From a virus, in the IMG/VR virus record IMGVR_UViG_3300010392_000219, positions 1 to 29,521 of that record: 29,521 bases of DNA; one strand, 5' to 3'. A program made the position numbers and the translations under genes. The notes under the pieces were generated by a model. It saw only the letters and a list, made by a program, of their open reading frames with translations. It had not been told where the DNA came from and did no database searches. This document shows positions 21,959 to 29,451 of the stretch, piece by piece. The stretch's first letter is position 1, and the number at the start of each line of letters is the position of its first letter.

Positions 21959-22738
21959 ATGCCTGTAGTTATTGAAGAAAATACTAATTTTGAAAGACCG
22001 TTAAATCATGCAAGAATTTGTTATGATAATAAAGTTATAGATGCAACTGTAACAGCTACAAGCGAACAAACTAATTTTGAAGCTACAGCAGTACAAAATC
22101 CATTCACTTATGAATTTTGGAGACCGAATAGTCAAACAGCATCTTTAACTATTGCTTTTGATTCTAGTCAAGATATTGATTATATAGCTTTAGGAAGTCA
22201 AAACTTAAAAGGCGAAATAACTATAAAAAACGGTAGTACAGAAGTTATAACTTACGATGCTACAGGCGAAAACGAGAATATTCTATTTTTAATAAAAGAG
22301 CGATCTTTTGATTCTTTAGTTATAGAAATAGATTCTACTTCTTACGGAGAGTTAGCAGGCTCTTTAGGTGTTGTTTACGCAGGGAAAACTCTTGAAATGT
22401 ATCGTCCTTTTTTTGAAGGATTTACCCCTTTTTTAAGATCACGAACAACAAAAATACTTTCTAATAAATCAGAGTCAGGGCAATTTTTAGGAAAGTCAAT
22501 AATTAATCAAGGGTATAGAGCTAATTTTGAATGGGATAATTTACCTTCAAAATGGTATAACGAACACTTTGATGCTTTTGTTGAAAAAGCTTTGCAATAT
22601 CCTTTTTTTGTTGCTTGGAATCCTTTAAGATATCCTGATGATATTTTATATTGTGAAGTCAATCAAGATATTATCCCAACATTCACAGGCACAAAAGACT
22701 TTTTAAGAGTTGGATTTAGAGCAGAGGGTATAAAATGA
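21959..22738 (+). CDS. Distal tail-like protein
   Basis: A 259-aa beta-rich protein. The start is ATG 21959 (MPVVIEENTNFERPLNHARI) with AAAGG before it; a longer frame from 21926 lies in the preceding gene. It looks like a discoidin-like sandwich (SLTIAFDSSQDIDYIALGSQ) plus a second domain (RANFEWDNLPSKWYNEHFDA, QYPFFVAWNPLRYPDDILYC). Position before the hub gene, with ATGA overlap, suggests it is the tail-tip ring protein (Dit/gpM-gpL region). Carbohydrate binding by the sandwich is possible. Confidence 0.65.
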   Translation: MPVVIEENTNFERPLNHARICYDNKVIDATVTATSEQTNFEATAVQNPFTYEFWRPNSQTASLTIAFDSSQDIDYIALGSQNLKGEITIKNGSTEVITYDATGENENILFLIKERSFDSLVIEIDSTSYGELAGSLGVVYAGKTLEMYRPFFEGFTPFLRSRTTKILSNKSESGQFLGKSIINQGYRANFEWDNLPSKWYNEHFDAFVEKALQYPFFVAWNPLRYPDDILYCEVNQDIIPTFTGTKDFLRVGFRAEGIK

Positions 22739-24489
22739 GAAAACCTCTTGTTTTAGTTGAGATAGTGCAAGATTTTTGTAGTTTAACTTATGGTAGTTCG
22801 CCTTGTACTGCATCAGTTCCTAGTACAGGCACTACAAAATGCTTTAACACAAAGAAAACTTGTCAAGATCAAGATAATTATACAAAATCTAGTTTAAGTT
22901 TATTTTTCGGTAAATCAAACGCAGAAAACCCAAAAGATTTAAATATTATTCCATCAGTAACAAATATATCTTTTACACCTACTTTACTTAATCCTGCGAA
23001 TAGTTCTACAAATTCAAGCCCACTAGGTCAAAGATCAATGGTTACTGTATCTTTTCAAGATCATATACATTCTGATTTATTAGTAGATAAGTATAGAAGC
23101 GATAGAGACTATAATCCTTTAGAGTCTGGTACATTTTGGGCTAAATGGAAATCTAGAAACCCTTATTATAAAAATAGAGTTTTACGAGTTTACGAGGGGT
23201 TTGTAGGCGATTCAATAAACGATATGACTAAAAAAGAGTATTTTATTGACTCTGTTTCTGGCCCTTCTTCAACTGGTAGCGTTTCAATAGTAGCAAAAGA
23301 TATTCTAAAACTAGCGGACGATAAAACAGCTCAAGCTCCACCGATTACAGCAGGAGAATTAATCGTTGATATTGGAGAAGGCGACAGCGTTACAACATTA
23401 AGAATAACGAACGCAGTTGTCGCAGATTACGCATTTTTTAATACTGTTAGAATAGGAAAAGAACTTTTTACTTTTACAGGTACAAGCACAATATCAAGCA
23501 CAGAAATAAATCTAACAGGCGTTACAAGATCAACAGACGATACTATTGCAGAAGATCACAAAGCAGGCGACAGGGTACAAGCTTGTTTAAGATACACTAG
23601 CGAAAGAGTTGATAATATTTGTAAAGACTTGCTTTTGAACTATGGCAATATTGATTCAAGTTATATAGACTCAACAGAATGGAATACCGAGGGTTCAACA
23701 TGGCTAAATAATTTTACTGTATCTGCTGTAATTACAGAACCGTTAGGAGTAACAAAGCTTATCGGAGAGCTTACAGAACAGTTTTTATTTTATATTTGGT
23801 GGAATGAAAAAGACCAAAAAATAAAAATGGAAGCGATAAAGCCAGTTCCAGATGGAGAAGTTAATTTATTATCAGATGATTATTCAATAATAGAAAACTC
23901 TGTTTCATTGAAAGACGATAATAATAATAGGTTTTCTCAAATCTGGGTTTTTTACTCTCAAAAGCTTGTTACTGAAAAAATCGACGAAGAAAGCAACTAT
24001 ACAAAAGTTTCTATTCGTGCAGATTTAGCAGCAGAAAGCGACGACGAATACCAAGAGCAAAAGATTAAAAAAATATATTCTCGGTGGGTAGGTACAGAAT
24101 CGCAAGCGCAAAATATAACGGCTAGAATGTTATCAAGATTTAGAGAGACACAAAAAACTATTCAATTTGATGTAGACGCAAAAGAATCTGATTTATGGAC
24201 AGGTGGAATCGTAGATATAAAACATCGAAATTATGTTGATTTTACAGGAGCAGAAAAAATCGCAAGATGGCAAATTATATCAGCTCAAGACGTAGAAACA
24301 TCACATAAGAAAAGAATTATGTTATCATTATATGAGTACGGAGCAGGAGATCGTTTTGGAGTCTGGACAGTTGACGCTATGACAGACTATGAAAACTCAA
24401 GCGAAGCTGAAAGGCAAACTAATAGTTATTGGTCAAACGATGAAGGCTTGATACCGTATGATGATTCGCTAGGTTACAATTGGATTTAA
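22735..24489 (+). CDS. Tail hub/tip protein with N-terminal four-Cys motif
   Basis: A 584-aa protein, by length and place the central tail-tip hub. The first 45 residues contain C15, C24, C36 and C43 (QDFCSLTYGSSPCTAS ... KCFNTKKTCQDQDNY), a motif recurring in tail proteins of environmental siphophages. It recalls lambda gpL, which binds an iron-sulfur cluster. The middle has hub-like beta domains (FIDSVSGPSSTGSVSIVAKD, GELIVDIGEGDSVTTLRI, VGTESQAQNITARMLSRFRE), and the C-terminus KKRIMLSLYEYG precedes an Asp/Ser-rich tail. It probably seals the tail and contacts the cell surface. ATGA overlap with the upstream gene. Confidence 0.75.
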   Translation: MRKPLVLVEIVQDFCSLTYGSSPCTASVPSTGTTKCFNTKKTCQDQDNYTKSSLSLFFGKSNAENPKDLNIIPSVTNISFTPTLLNPANSSTNSSPLGQRSMVTVSFQDHIHSDLLVDKYRSDRDYNPLESGTFWAKWKSRNPYYKNRVLRVYEGFVGDSINDMTKKEYFIDSVSGPSSTGSVSIVAKDILKLADDKTAQAPPITAGELIVDIGEGDSVTTLRITNAVVADYAFFNTVRIGKELFTFTGTSTISSTEINLTGVTRSTDDTIAEDHKAGDRVQACLRYTSERVDNICKDLLLNYGNIDSSYIDSTEWNTEGSTWLNNFTVSAVITEPLGVTKLIGELTEQFLFYIWWNEKDQKIKMEAIKPVPDGEVNLLSDDYSIIENSVSLKDDNNNRFSQIWVFYSQKLVTEKIDEESNYTKVSIRADLAAESDDEYQEQKIKKIYSRWVGTESQAQNITARMLSRFRETQKTIQFDVDAKESDLWTGGIVDIKHRNYVDFTGAEKIARWQIISAQDVETSHKKRIMLSLYEYGAGDRFGVWTVDAMTDYENSSEAERQTNSYWSNDEGLIPYDDSLGYNWI

Positions 24490-24498
24490 GGAAATAAA

Positions 24499-24993
24499 AT
24501 GACAAATTGGACTACAATCCCAGATTCAAATTTAGACGCAGGAAAGCCGATACGGTCGATTGATGGTAAAGCTCTTAGAGATAATCCTATAGCAATCGCA
24601 GAAGGTTCAACAGGAGCACCAAAAATCACAAATAACGCTTTTACAGACAATACTATCAACGGCTCTAAGCTTGTAGATAGTTCTGTTTCTACTTCAAAGC
24701 TATCAGATGAAGTTGTTACAGCTGATTCTTTAGGCGATATTACTTACCCTGTGGGCTCTATTGCTCTTTGTTGGTCGAGTTCAACATCTTCAATAAACTA
24801 CGGATCAACAGTTGCGGGAACTTCTTTATATATGCTTGATATGTCTTTGCTTTTTACTGGTGGTGGAAATAACACTATAAACAGCAAAAAATCAGGTTCA
24901 TTAATAAATGTTGGAACTTGGAAAGCGTTAAATAATTGTGTTTATATCGGTTCTGGTGAAATACCAGCAGGGCTTTTCGTGAGGGTTTCATAA
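24499..24993 (+). CDS. Tail fibre/receptor-binding-associated protein
   Basis: A 164-aa protein. The opening WTTIPDSNLDAGKPIRSIDG, KALRDNPIAIAEGSTGAP is a widely shared N-terminal tag of phage tail-tip and fibre proteins (W..IPD..vD...Pi...l..alRDNp.AiaeG..gAP). A Ser/Thr-rich collar (NNAFTDNTINGSKLVDSSVS) and a small beta-rich C-terminal domain follow. Likely part of the receptor-binding complex with the next gene, whose ATG overlaps its stop (TAATG). Confidence 0.78.
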   Translation: MTNWTTIPDSNLDAGKPIRSIDGKALRDNPIAIAEGSTGAPKITNNAFTDNTINGSKLVDSSVSTSKLSDEVVTADSLGDITYPVGSIALCWSSSTSSINYGSTVAGTSLYMLDMSLLFTGGGNNTINSKKSGSLINVGTWKALNNCVYIGSGEIPAGLFVRVS

Positions 24994-26705
24994 TGGCAAT
25001 ACAAAAACTATATCCTAGCACATCAGACACTTATTCAAATGACGAGGTTTTAGTTGATGATGGAGTAAGTGCAGAATTAAAAAACACTAACTTATTTGAC
25101 AAAACAGTTTTGCTTTGCAGGTTTGATTCATCAGCGACAAAAGATTGGTCAATAAATGACAGATCATTGACTATTGCAAGCGGTACGCCTGTTATAGTTG
25201 TAGATGCTACAGAAGGTAATGTTTTAGAATGTGACGATACGGAGTTTTTGAACATTCCTAACTTGTTTTCTAGTCAACCAAGCGATTATACTTTTTCTTG
25301 CAAATTCAAAGGAAGCGGCACAGATCATACAGAATTTTTATTTGAATATGATGCAAACGACATAAACTTAAAAGTATTTTATTTGCGTTCTTTATCATCA
25401 ATTTATTTCCAAATTAAAAAAGGAACTACAGGGAATTATCAATACATAAAAACAGCATGGGCACCTGCGAATTGGGTTTTGTGGCACACATACGGCATTA
25501 CAGTTTCACAAGATTTAAGCAATAATGTAGCTATAAAAATTTATATAGATGGTGTTTTACAAACTAATATTAATGATACGTCAGGTGCAGGACAAGCTGA
25601 AGCAGGAAACCAAAGCAATTTAGGTGCAAGTCAAGCAGGGATCGCAAATGGTGATTCATCTAGCGGATATTTTAAGCATTTTGTAGTTTGTGATTCTGTA
25701 TTAAGCGATTCTGAAATGCTATCGTTACATAATAACGAGATTAAAAAATTCTCTGATAGTGCAATTTATACAATGAACCAAGATTTTACAAATGTAAACT
25801 TAACAAAGTTTTTAGCTTTTTCAGAGCAATCTACAGGCGATGGCTCGCTTGCTTATAATGTTTCGATTGACGATGGCGTAACATGGTTGAGGTGGGATAG
25901 TGATTTATCACAATGGACTTCTACAGGAACAGGATACAATACTGCAACTACTCTAAATGATAATATCCAATTTTTAGACGCAGAGAATCAAAAGTTTAGA
26001 TTAAAAATAGCGATGATTAGTGATGGTTGGCAAGATGTAGGATTCACAGAGTTTCAAACGACTTATGCAGTTAATACAGCACCTAACGTTGATTGTAGTG
26101 TGCCAAGCTTTGTGATATTAAATAATGCCTGGTTGCCGTTCGCTTATGCTTTAGTATCTGATATTGACAGTAATTTAACAAATTTATATTATCAGATTGA
26201 CTGGGAAGCGTCAGAAACAGGAGTTCTAAAAGGAGCTTATGCAAGCTTTCAAGAAGCATTAAGAGTTATTACTAAAGATACAACAGGACAAAACGTTGGT
26301 ATGCACTCTTACACTTTGAGAGCAGTTGACGCACTCGGAGCAGAAACAACATGTACAGGAGTATTTTATATTGAACCTGATCTTGAAACAAAGATAGATG
26401 ATATTTTGTCGATTGTTAATAATTCAGACGCTAAAATTGATATACTAGATACAAAATCTAATGATATTAAATCAAATACTATAGATATAGAATCAAAAAT
26501 TGATGTAGTTTCTCTTAATGTAGACGCAACAAAAACAGCAAGCGAAAACACAGAAACTTTTATAAAAGCTAATAAATCAATGTCGAACACTGGTTTAATC
26601 GAGTATAGAGATTCTGATACAAACGATTTGATTTTTTCACAACAAGGGAAAGACGTAGATAATAATAATACTTATTTAGATATTACAAGCGTAGTTAAAG
26701 TATGA
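24993..26705 (+). CDS. Receptor-binding protein with LamG/ConA-like domain
   Basis: A 570-aa protein. Residues ~35-240 form a concanavalin/LamG-like sandwich: KTVLLCRFDSSATKDWSIND, PSDYTFSCKFKGSG, WHTYGITVSQDL, IKIYIDGVLQTNIND and YFKHFVVCDSVLSDSEMLSL. This domain normally binds sugars. Further beta domains follow (GDGSLAYNVSIDDGVTWLRW, GMHSYTLRAVDALGAETT). A C-terminal coiled coil (about 465-545, ETKIDDILSIVNNSDAKIDI) and a short cap suggest a trimer. It is probably the host-range determinant. Confidence 0.82.
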   Translation: MAIQKLYPSTSDTYSNDEVLVDDGVSAELKNTNLFDKTVLLCRFDSSATKDWSINDRSLTIASGTPVIVVDATEGNVLECDDTEFLNIPNLFSSQPSDYTFSCKFKGSGTDHTEFLFEYDANDINLKVFYLRSLSSIYFQIKKGTTGNYQYIKTAWAPANWVLWHTYGITVSQDLSNNVAIKIYIDGVLQTNINDTSGAGQAEAGNQSNLGASQAGIANGDSSSGYFKHFVVCDSVLSDSEMLSLHNNEIKKFSDSAIYTMNQDFTNVNLTKFLAFSEQSTGDGSLAYNVSIDDGVTWLRWDSDLSQWTSTGTGYNTATTLNDNIQFLDAENQKFRLKIAMISDGWQDVGFTEFQTTYAVNTAPNVDCSVPSFVILNNAWLPFAYALVSDIDSNLTNLYYQIDWEASETGVLKGAYASFQEALRVITKDTTGQNVGMHSYTLRAVDALGAETTCTGVFYIEPDLETKIDDILSIVNNSDAKIDILDTKSNDIKSNTIDIESKIDVVSLNVDATKTASENTETFIKANKSMSNTGLIEYRDSDTNDLIFSQQGKDVDNNNTYLDITSVVKV

Positions 26706-26714
26706 GGTTAAAGT

Positions 26715-26879
26715 ATGAGTTTTGTAACTGGTGGTTTAGGTGCAGCTTCAAGAGAATCAGGCGGTATAGGTTTTATATCTGATATTGTAGAAGTAAAAAA
26801 GAAAATAAGCACTTTAGAAGAAATAAAAAAGACCGTTGATATAGTGGAATTAAAATTAAAAATAGATTGCGAAGGTTAA
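26715..26879 (+). CDS. Hypothetical small protein (54 aa)
   Basis: A 54-codon frame with GAGG seven bases before its ATG. The first 20 residues are Gly/Ser-rich (MSFVTGGLGAASRESGGIGF) and the rest is an amphipathic helix with Lys/Glu/Ile heptads (VEVKKKISTLEEIKKTVDIV). It may be a fibre-tip or coiled-coil companion of the preceding receptor-binding protein. The stop is three bases before the next gene. Confidence 0.7.
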   Translation: MSFVTGGLGAASRESGGIGFISDIVEVKKKISTLEEIKKTVDIVELKLKIDCEG

Positions 26880-26882
26880 AAA

Positions 26883-27197
26883 ATGGCTTTAGTGAAAAAA
26901 TTAGGTGAGGATTTCGGATATTCAATATCAAATGAAGATTCAAGCAAATTAAACGCTTTGACTACTGGAACTCTTTATATCAGAAAAAACTCAATTTCAG
27001 GCGATGTTGCTTTTACAAAAGCTTTTACTTTATCAGATGATAGAAGCAATATTTTTGTTAAAGTTTTACCAGATGAGGCTTTATTAAATTTAGAAGTAGC
27101 AAGATATAAAAGCATCATTAAAATAGATGTTGGTGGAACAGAAAGACAAATTTTTATAGAAGATCTTCAAATCATTGAAAATGGGATTCCTGCGTAA
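26883..27197 (+). CDS. Hypothetical beta-rich protein (104 aa)
   Basis: A 104-aa protein with alternating strands (TGTLYIRKNSISGDVAFTKA, NIFVKVLPDEALLNLEVARY, SIIKIDVGGTERQIFIEDLQ). It is probably a small structural tail protein, by place after the receptor-binding genes, but no family is recognised. GAAGG lies in the preceding gene's end just before the ATG. Confidence 0.7.
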   Translation: MALVKKLGEDFGYSISNEDSSKLNALTTGTLYIRKNSISGDVAFTKAFTLSDDRSNIFVKVLPDEALLNLEVARYKSIIKIDVGGTERQIFIEDLQIIENGIPA

Positions 27198-27220
27198 TAC
27201 TAAAAAAAGGGTTTATTAAT

Positions 27221-27910
27221 ATGTATTCAGATTTAGAAAGCCAACAAAACGGCTATAGAATAATTATTATAGAAGATGAAGAATCTCAAATCGAGATCTG
27301 GAAAAGAATTTTACAAGAAGTAACAAAAGACTTTCCTTCAATGTATGTAAGTCCATTCAAAGACGCAGAAACAGCATATAAAAGTATTCTTGAAGATAAT
27401 CATGTTTCAATGGTAATATCTGACTTGCATTTATCAGCTTCAGGAATGAACGGCTACGATCTTTACAAAGCTTTGAGAAGCAAAGGAAAAGAATTCCCGT
27501 TTGCAATTGTTTCAGGCGATAAAATAGCATTAAATCAAATAAAAGAAAGAAAGCTATTGACTATTGAAAAACCTATCTTAGACTTTATACCTTTAGCGCA
27601 AGAGATAAGCAGTATTATACAAAGCAACTTAGAAACTATTTTTAGGGGACACGTGAGCGACGAAATCAAACATATAAAATCTAGCTTAAAAGAAGTCAAA
27701 CACGAGCAAGAACATGCAAGAAAAATAACCGAAGAGTCTTTATCGTTAGCAAAGGAACTAAAAGAAGAACTACAAAGACACACTAAAAAAGAGGAAGAGT
27801 TTCAGAAACTTATAACTGATAAACTAGTTAATAAAAAAGAAGATGAAAAAAAGGATTCTTTATTAGTTGGAGCTGGAAAGTTTTTCAGGGTTTTTTTTTC
27901 GACAAAATAA
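27221..27910 (+). CDS. CheY-like response-regulator receiver protein with coiled-coil tail
   Basis: A 229-aa protein. Residues ~12-125 are a receiver domain with every key site: E18/D19 (IIIIEDEES) for Mg2+, D68 (VISDLHLSASGMNGYDLYKA) as the phospho-acceptor, S98 (AIVSGD) as the switch Ser/Thr, and K117-P118 (LTIEKPI). Residues ~150-205 are a Lys/Glu coiled coil and the end (DSLLVGAGKFFRVFFSTK) is amphipathic. No DNA-binding or enzymatic output domain is present. It lies between tail genes and the lysis promoter on the late strand, with A/T-rich codons like its neighbours. Receiver proteins are rare in phages; possible roles are a phospho-signal sink for a host kinase, interference with chemotaxis, or lysis timing. 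All of these are inference. Confidence 0.85.
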   Translation: MYSDLESQQNGYRIIIIEDEESQIEIWKRILQEVTKDFPSMYVSPFKDAETAYKSILEDNHVSMVISDLHLSASGMNGYDLYKALRSKGKEFPFAIVSGDKIALNQIKERKLLTIEKPILDFIPLAQEISSIIQSNLETIFRGHVSDEIKHIKSSLKEVKHEQEHARKITEESLSLAKELKEELQRHTKKEEEFQKLITDKLVNKKEDEKKDSLLVGAGKFFRVFFSTK

Positions 27911-27920
27911 GTAAAAAACT

Positions 27921-27929
27921 TGTTATACT
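27921..27929 (+). promoter_or_regulatory. Promoter for the lysis cassette, extended -10
   Basis: TGT-TATACT (27921-27929) lies in the 63-base gap between the receiver gene and the endolysin. AAAGGTGG and the ATG at 27974 follow. An independent lysis promoter fits the segmented late region. Confidence 0.62.
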
Positions 27930-27973
27930 CATTTCTAGTTATTTAATTTCATTATTTATGTAAAGGTGGTTTT

Positions 27974-28555
27974 ATGTTCAATGACTATGCAAAAAGTCTT
28001 TTTAATTTCCTAAAAAATGTTTCACCAGAATATTTCAGAAACTTTGAGTATATTATGGCTCAATGGTGCTATGAAACAGGTTATTTCAAGTCTGATTTAG
28101 CAACAAAGTATTTTAATCCAGCTGGTATGAAATGGCGACCAGAATTAAAAGAGGTTGCGACTTGCTCACCTGCTGATTATACAGATTGGGAAAATGAAAC
28201 CGATGCTTATGCAAAAGTAGATAATATTGTTTTTAGCCCTTATCTATATTTTAGATTTGTTCAACGTTGGCCGTACAAAGGCTATGAAGATTTTGCAGGC
28301 GATGGAATAGGTTTTATATCTCACTTGGCTTTTTGCGGTTGGTGCGGTTCTATCGATGGAGTTAATACAGATCATTTTATAAATGAAGAAGATAGAAAAA
28401 GAGCTATTGCTTTTAAGTATTTATCAAACATTAGAGAAGTTTATAATTCAAAAAAATTCACAAAGCTTTTAACTGATTTTTATAGGATATATATTGATGT
28501 TGCGTCAGTAAAAAGTATCACTATTGACGATTTACCGTTCACCTGTAGGGGGTAG
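27974..28555 (+). CDS. Endolysin, glucosaminidase/lysozyme-like
   Basis: A 193-aa peptidoglycan hydrolase candidate. IMAQWCYETGYFKSDLATKY followed by FNPAGMKWR matches the catalytic block of N-acetylglucosaminidases (A..iLESGwGkS.La...NpfGiK), with E34 as the likely acid. Downstream FAGDGIGFISHLAFCGWCG and the helical end agree with a muramidase-like fold. There is no signal peptide, so it depends on the holin encoded three bases later. The three Cys around W31-C32 and FCGWC are unusual and may form a disulfide. Confidence 0.77.
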   Translation: MFNDYAKSLFNFLKNVSPEYFRNFEYIMAQWCYETGYFKSDLATKYFNPAGMKWRPELKEVATCSPADYTDWENETDAYAKVDNIVFSPYLYFRFVQRWPYKGYEDFAGDGIGFISHLAFCGWCGSIDGVNTDHFINEEDRKRAIAFKYLSNIREVYNSKKFTKLLTDFYRIYIDVASVKSITIDDLPFTCRG

Positions 28556-28558
28556 AAA

Positions 28559-28990
28559 ATGGAAGAACAATTTTTAAGCATTATTCAAGTTATAGCAGGC
28601 ACAGTTTTAACTTTTCTTGCAGGGTTTATTACAAAGTTTATTAAGAAACAATCTGATCTTGTACATGAAAAGATTAAGAATGAAGTTTTAGGGCGTTTTT
28701 ATGCTCTTGTAGAAGATGCAATCATGCAAAGCTATCAAGTACATATTAAACCAGTGAAGGACGCTGTAAAAGATGGTAAACTTGATAAGAAAGATATAGA
28801 GCTTGCTAAAGTTCAAGCTAGACAATTTGCAGTTGATTCTATTAATAAGATTATTTCTGGACTACCAAAGTTTTTAAGATCAGAACTAGAAGGAAAAGCA
28901 AGCGATATTTTAGAGAGTAAAATCCAGAAAACAAAAGCAAAACAAGTTAATTTAATGATGCCAGATATAAAAAAAAAGGATTCTCAATAA
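28559..28990 (+). CDS. Holin (LLH/superfamily-6-like)
   Basis: A 143-aa protein with one N-terminal membrane helix (residues about 6-27, LSIIQVIAGTVLTFLAGFIT), a basic stop (KFIKKQ), then a long charged amphipathic region (KIKNEVLGRFYALVEDAIMQ, DAVKDGKLDKKDIELAKVQA). This matches LLH-type holins, which release or activate the endolysin. It follows the endolysin directly. The zero frame stops at 28988-28990, just after a run of nine A; see the -1-frame extension. Confidence 0.8.
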   Translation: MEEQFLSIIQVIAGTVLTFLAGFITKFIKKQSDLVHEKIKNEVLGRFYALVEDAIMQSYQVHIKPVKDAVKDGKLDKKDIELAKVQARQFAVDSINKIISGLPKFLRSELEGKASDILESKIQKTKAKQVNLMMPDIKKKDSQ

Positions 28991-29115
28991 ACTGGAATCT
29001 ATCAGATCACAAAGCAATCGACATAGAGTATCAAAAGAACAGATTAGCGTTTCAAACTGGTTTCGACTCGAACGGCAAGCCTAAAGCGAAAATAACTTAC
29101 AATGTTAAGTTTTGA
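28951..29115 (+). other. Open -1 frame after the holin: possible 45-residue C-terminal extension
   Basis: The -1 frame relative to the holin is open from 28951 to a TGA at 29113-29115 and has no in-frame start codon. Within the holin it contains the A-run 28969-28977 followed by G, a slippery A AAA AAG in register (28972-28978). A -1 shift there would add 45 residues (GFSINWNLSDHKAIDIEY, QKNRLAFQTGFDSNG, KPKAKITYNVKF). These look like a real beta-hairpin-rich segment ending in an aromatic residue. The codons use more C/G at third positions than the surrounding genes. It is either a programmed frameshift, an assembly/sequence indel in a homopolymer, or a relic. Confidence 0.5.
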
Positions 29116-29153
29116 TATGTTAATATAGATATTCACACCTTCTAGACATAAAT

Positions 29154-29192
29154 AAAAAAGCCCCTCAAAAGTTCAAGGGGCTTTTCTTTTTA
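29154..29192. terminator. Bidirectional terminator between late and early arms
   Basis: AAAAGCCCCT (29156-29165) pairs with AGGGGCTTTT (29176-29185) over 10 bp with a 10-base loop. It is flanked by A-run on the left and T-run on the right, so it can stop both the late rightward and early leftward transcripts. On the minus strand it immediately follows the last early gene. Confidence 0.92.
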
Positions 29193-29282
29193 CGCTAGTT
29201 TTATGATTCTCTTAACTTGGAACCCGTTTGGGCATATACATCTAGTTCTATCTAGCTTGCAATTACTGCATTTATTATTCAT
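29190..29282 (-). CDS. Small zinc-ribbon protein (30 aa)
   Basis: A 30-codon frame whose ATG overlaps the end of the 58-aa gene. C5/C8 and C15/C17 (CSNCKLDRTRCICPNG) suggest a minimal zinc site, followed by basic VKRIIKLA. The stop lies at the edge of the terminator stem. It is the last gene of the leftward operon. The Cys pattern matches the other Cys-rich early proteins, but its short length leaves doubt. Confidence 0.6.
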   Translation of the reverse strand: MNNKCSNCKLDRTRCICPNGFQVKRIIKLA

Positions 29283-29451
29283 TTTCTTCTACTTCCTTTT
29301 TTGCCTTATAAAAACTTGTTTGCTTTAACATATCAACTGAATATTCAACTGCTTTATGCTCAAACTTTGTATTGTAAACTCCAATATCACCCATATAAAA
29401 AACTGGTTCCCCTGTTTCTTGAACATACTTTAACGCACTAAAAAAATCCAT
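29275..29451 (-). CDS. Hypothetical small protein (58 aa)
   Basis: The ATG at 29451 follows AAGGTGTGAAAATG, the phage's start box, which also contains the stop of the gene upstream on the circle. An in-frame GTG two codons earlier is too close to the box. The protein (MDFFSALKYVQETGEPVFYM) has a helix-then-strand opening and a charged helical end (KQTSFYKAKKEVEENE). No family is recognised. Its 5' end is duplicated at 1-57 by the contig overlap. Confidence 0.75.
   Translation of the reverse strand: MDFFSALKYVQETGEPVFYMGDIGVYNTKFEHKAVEYSVDMLKQTSFYKAKKEVEENE

Noticed and set aside
27874-27920. Terminator between the receiver gene and endolysin
   Set aside because: The AAGTTTTT/AAAAACTT arms are AT-only with a long loop and no suitable T-run after them.
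28991-29115. Attachment site or host gene fragment
   Set aside because: The more GC-rich codon use is suggestive, but there is no integrase and no repeat partner, so I kept it as a possible holin extension.
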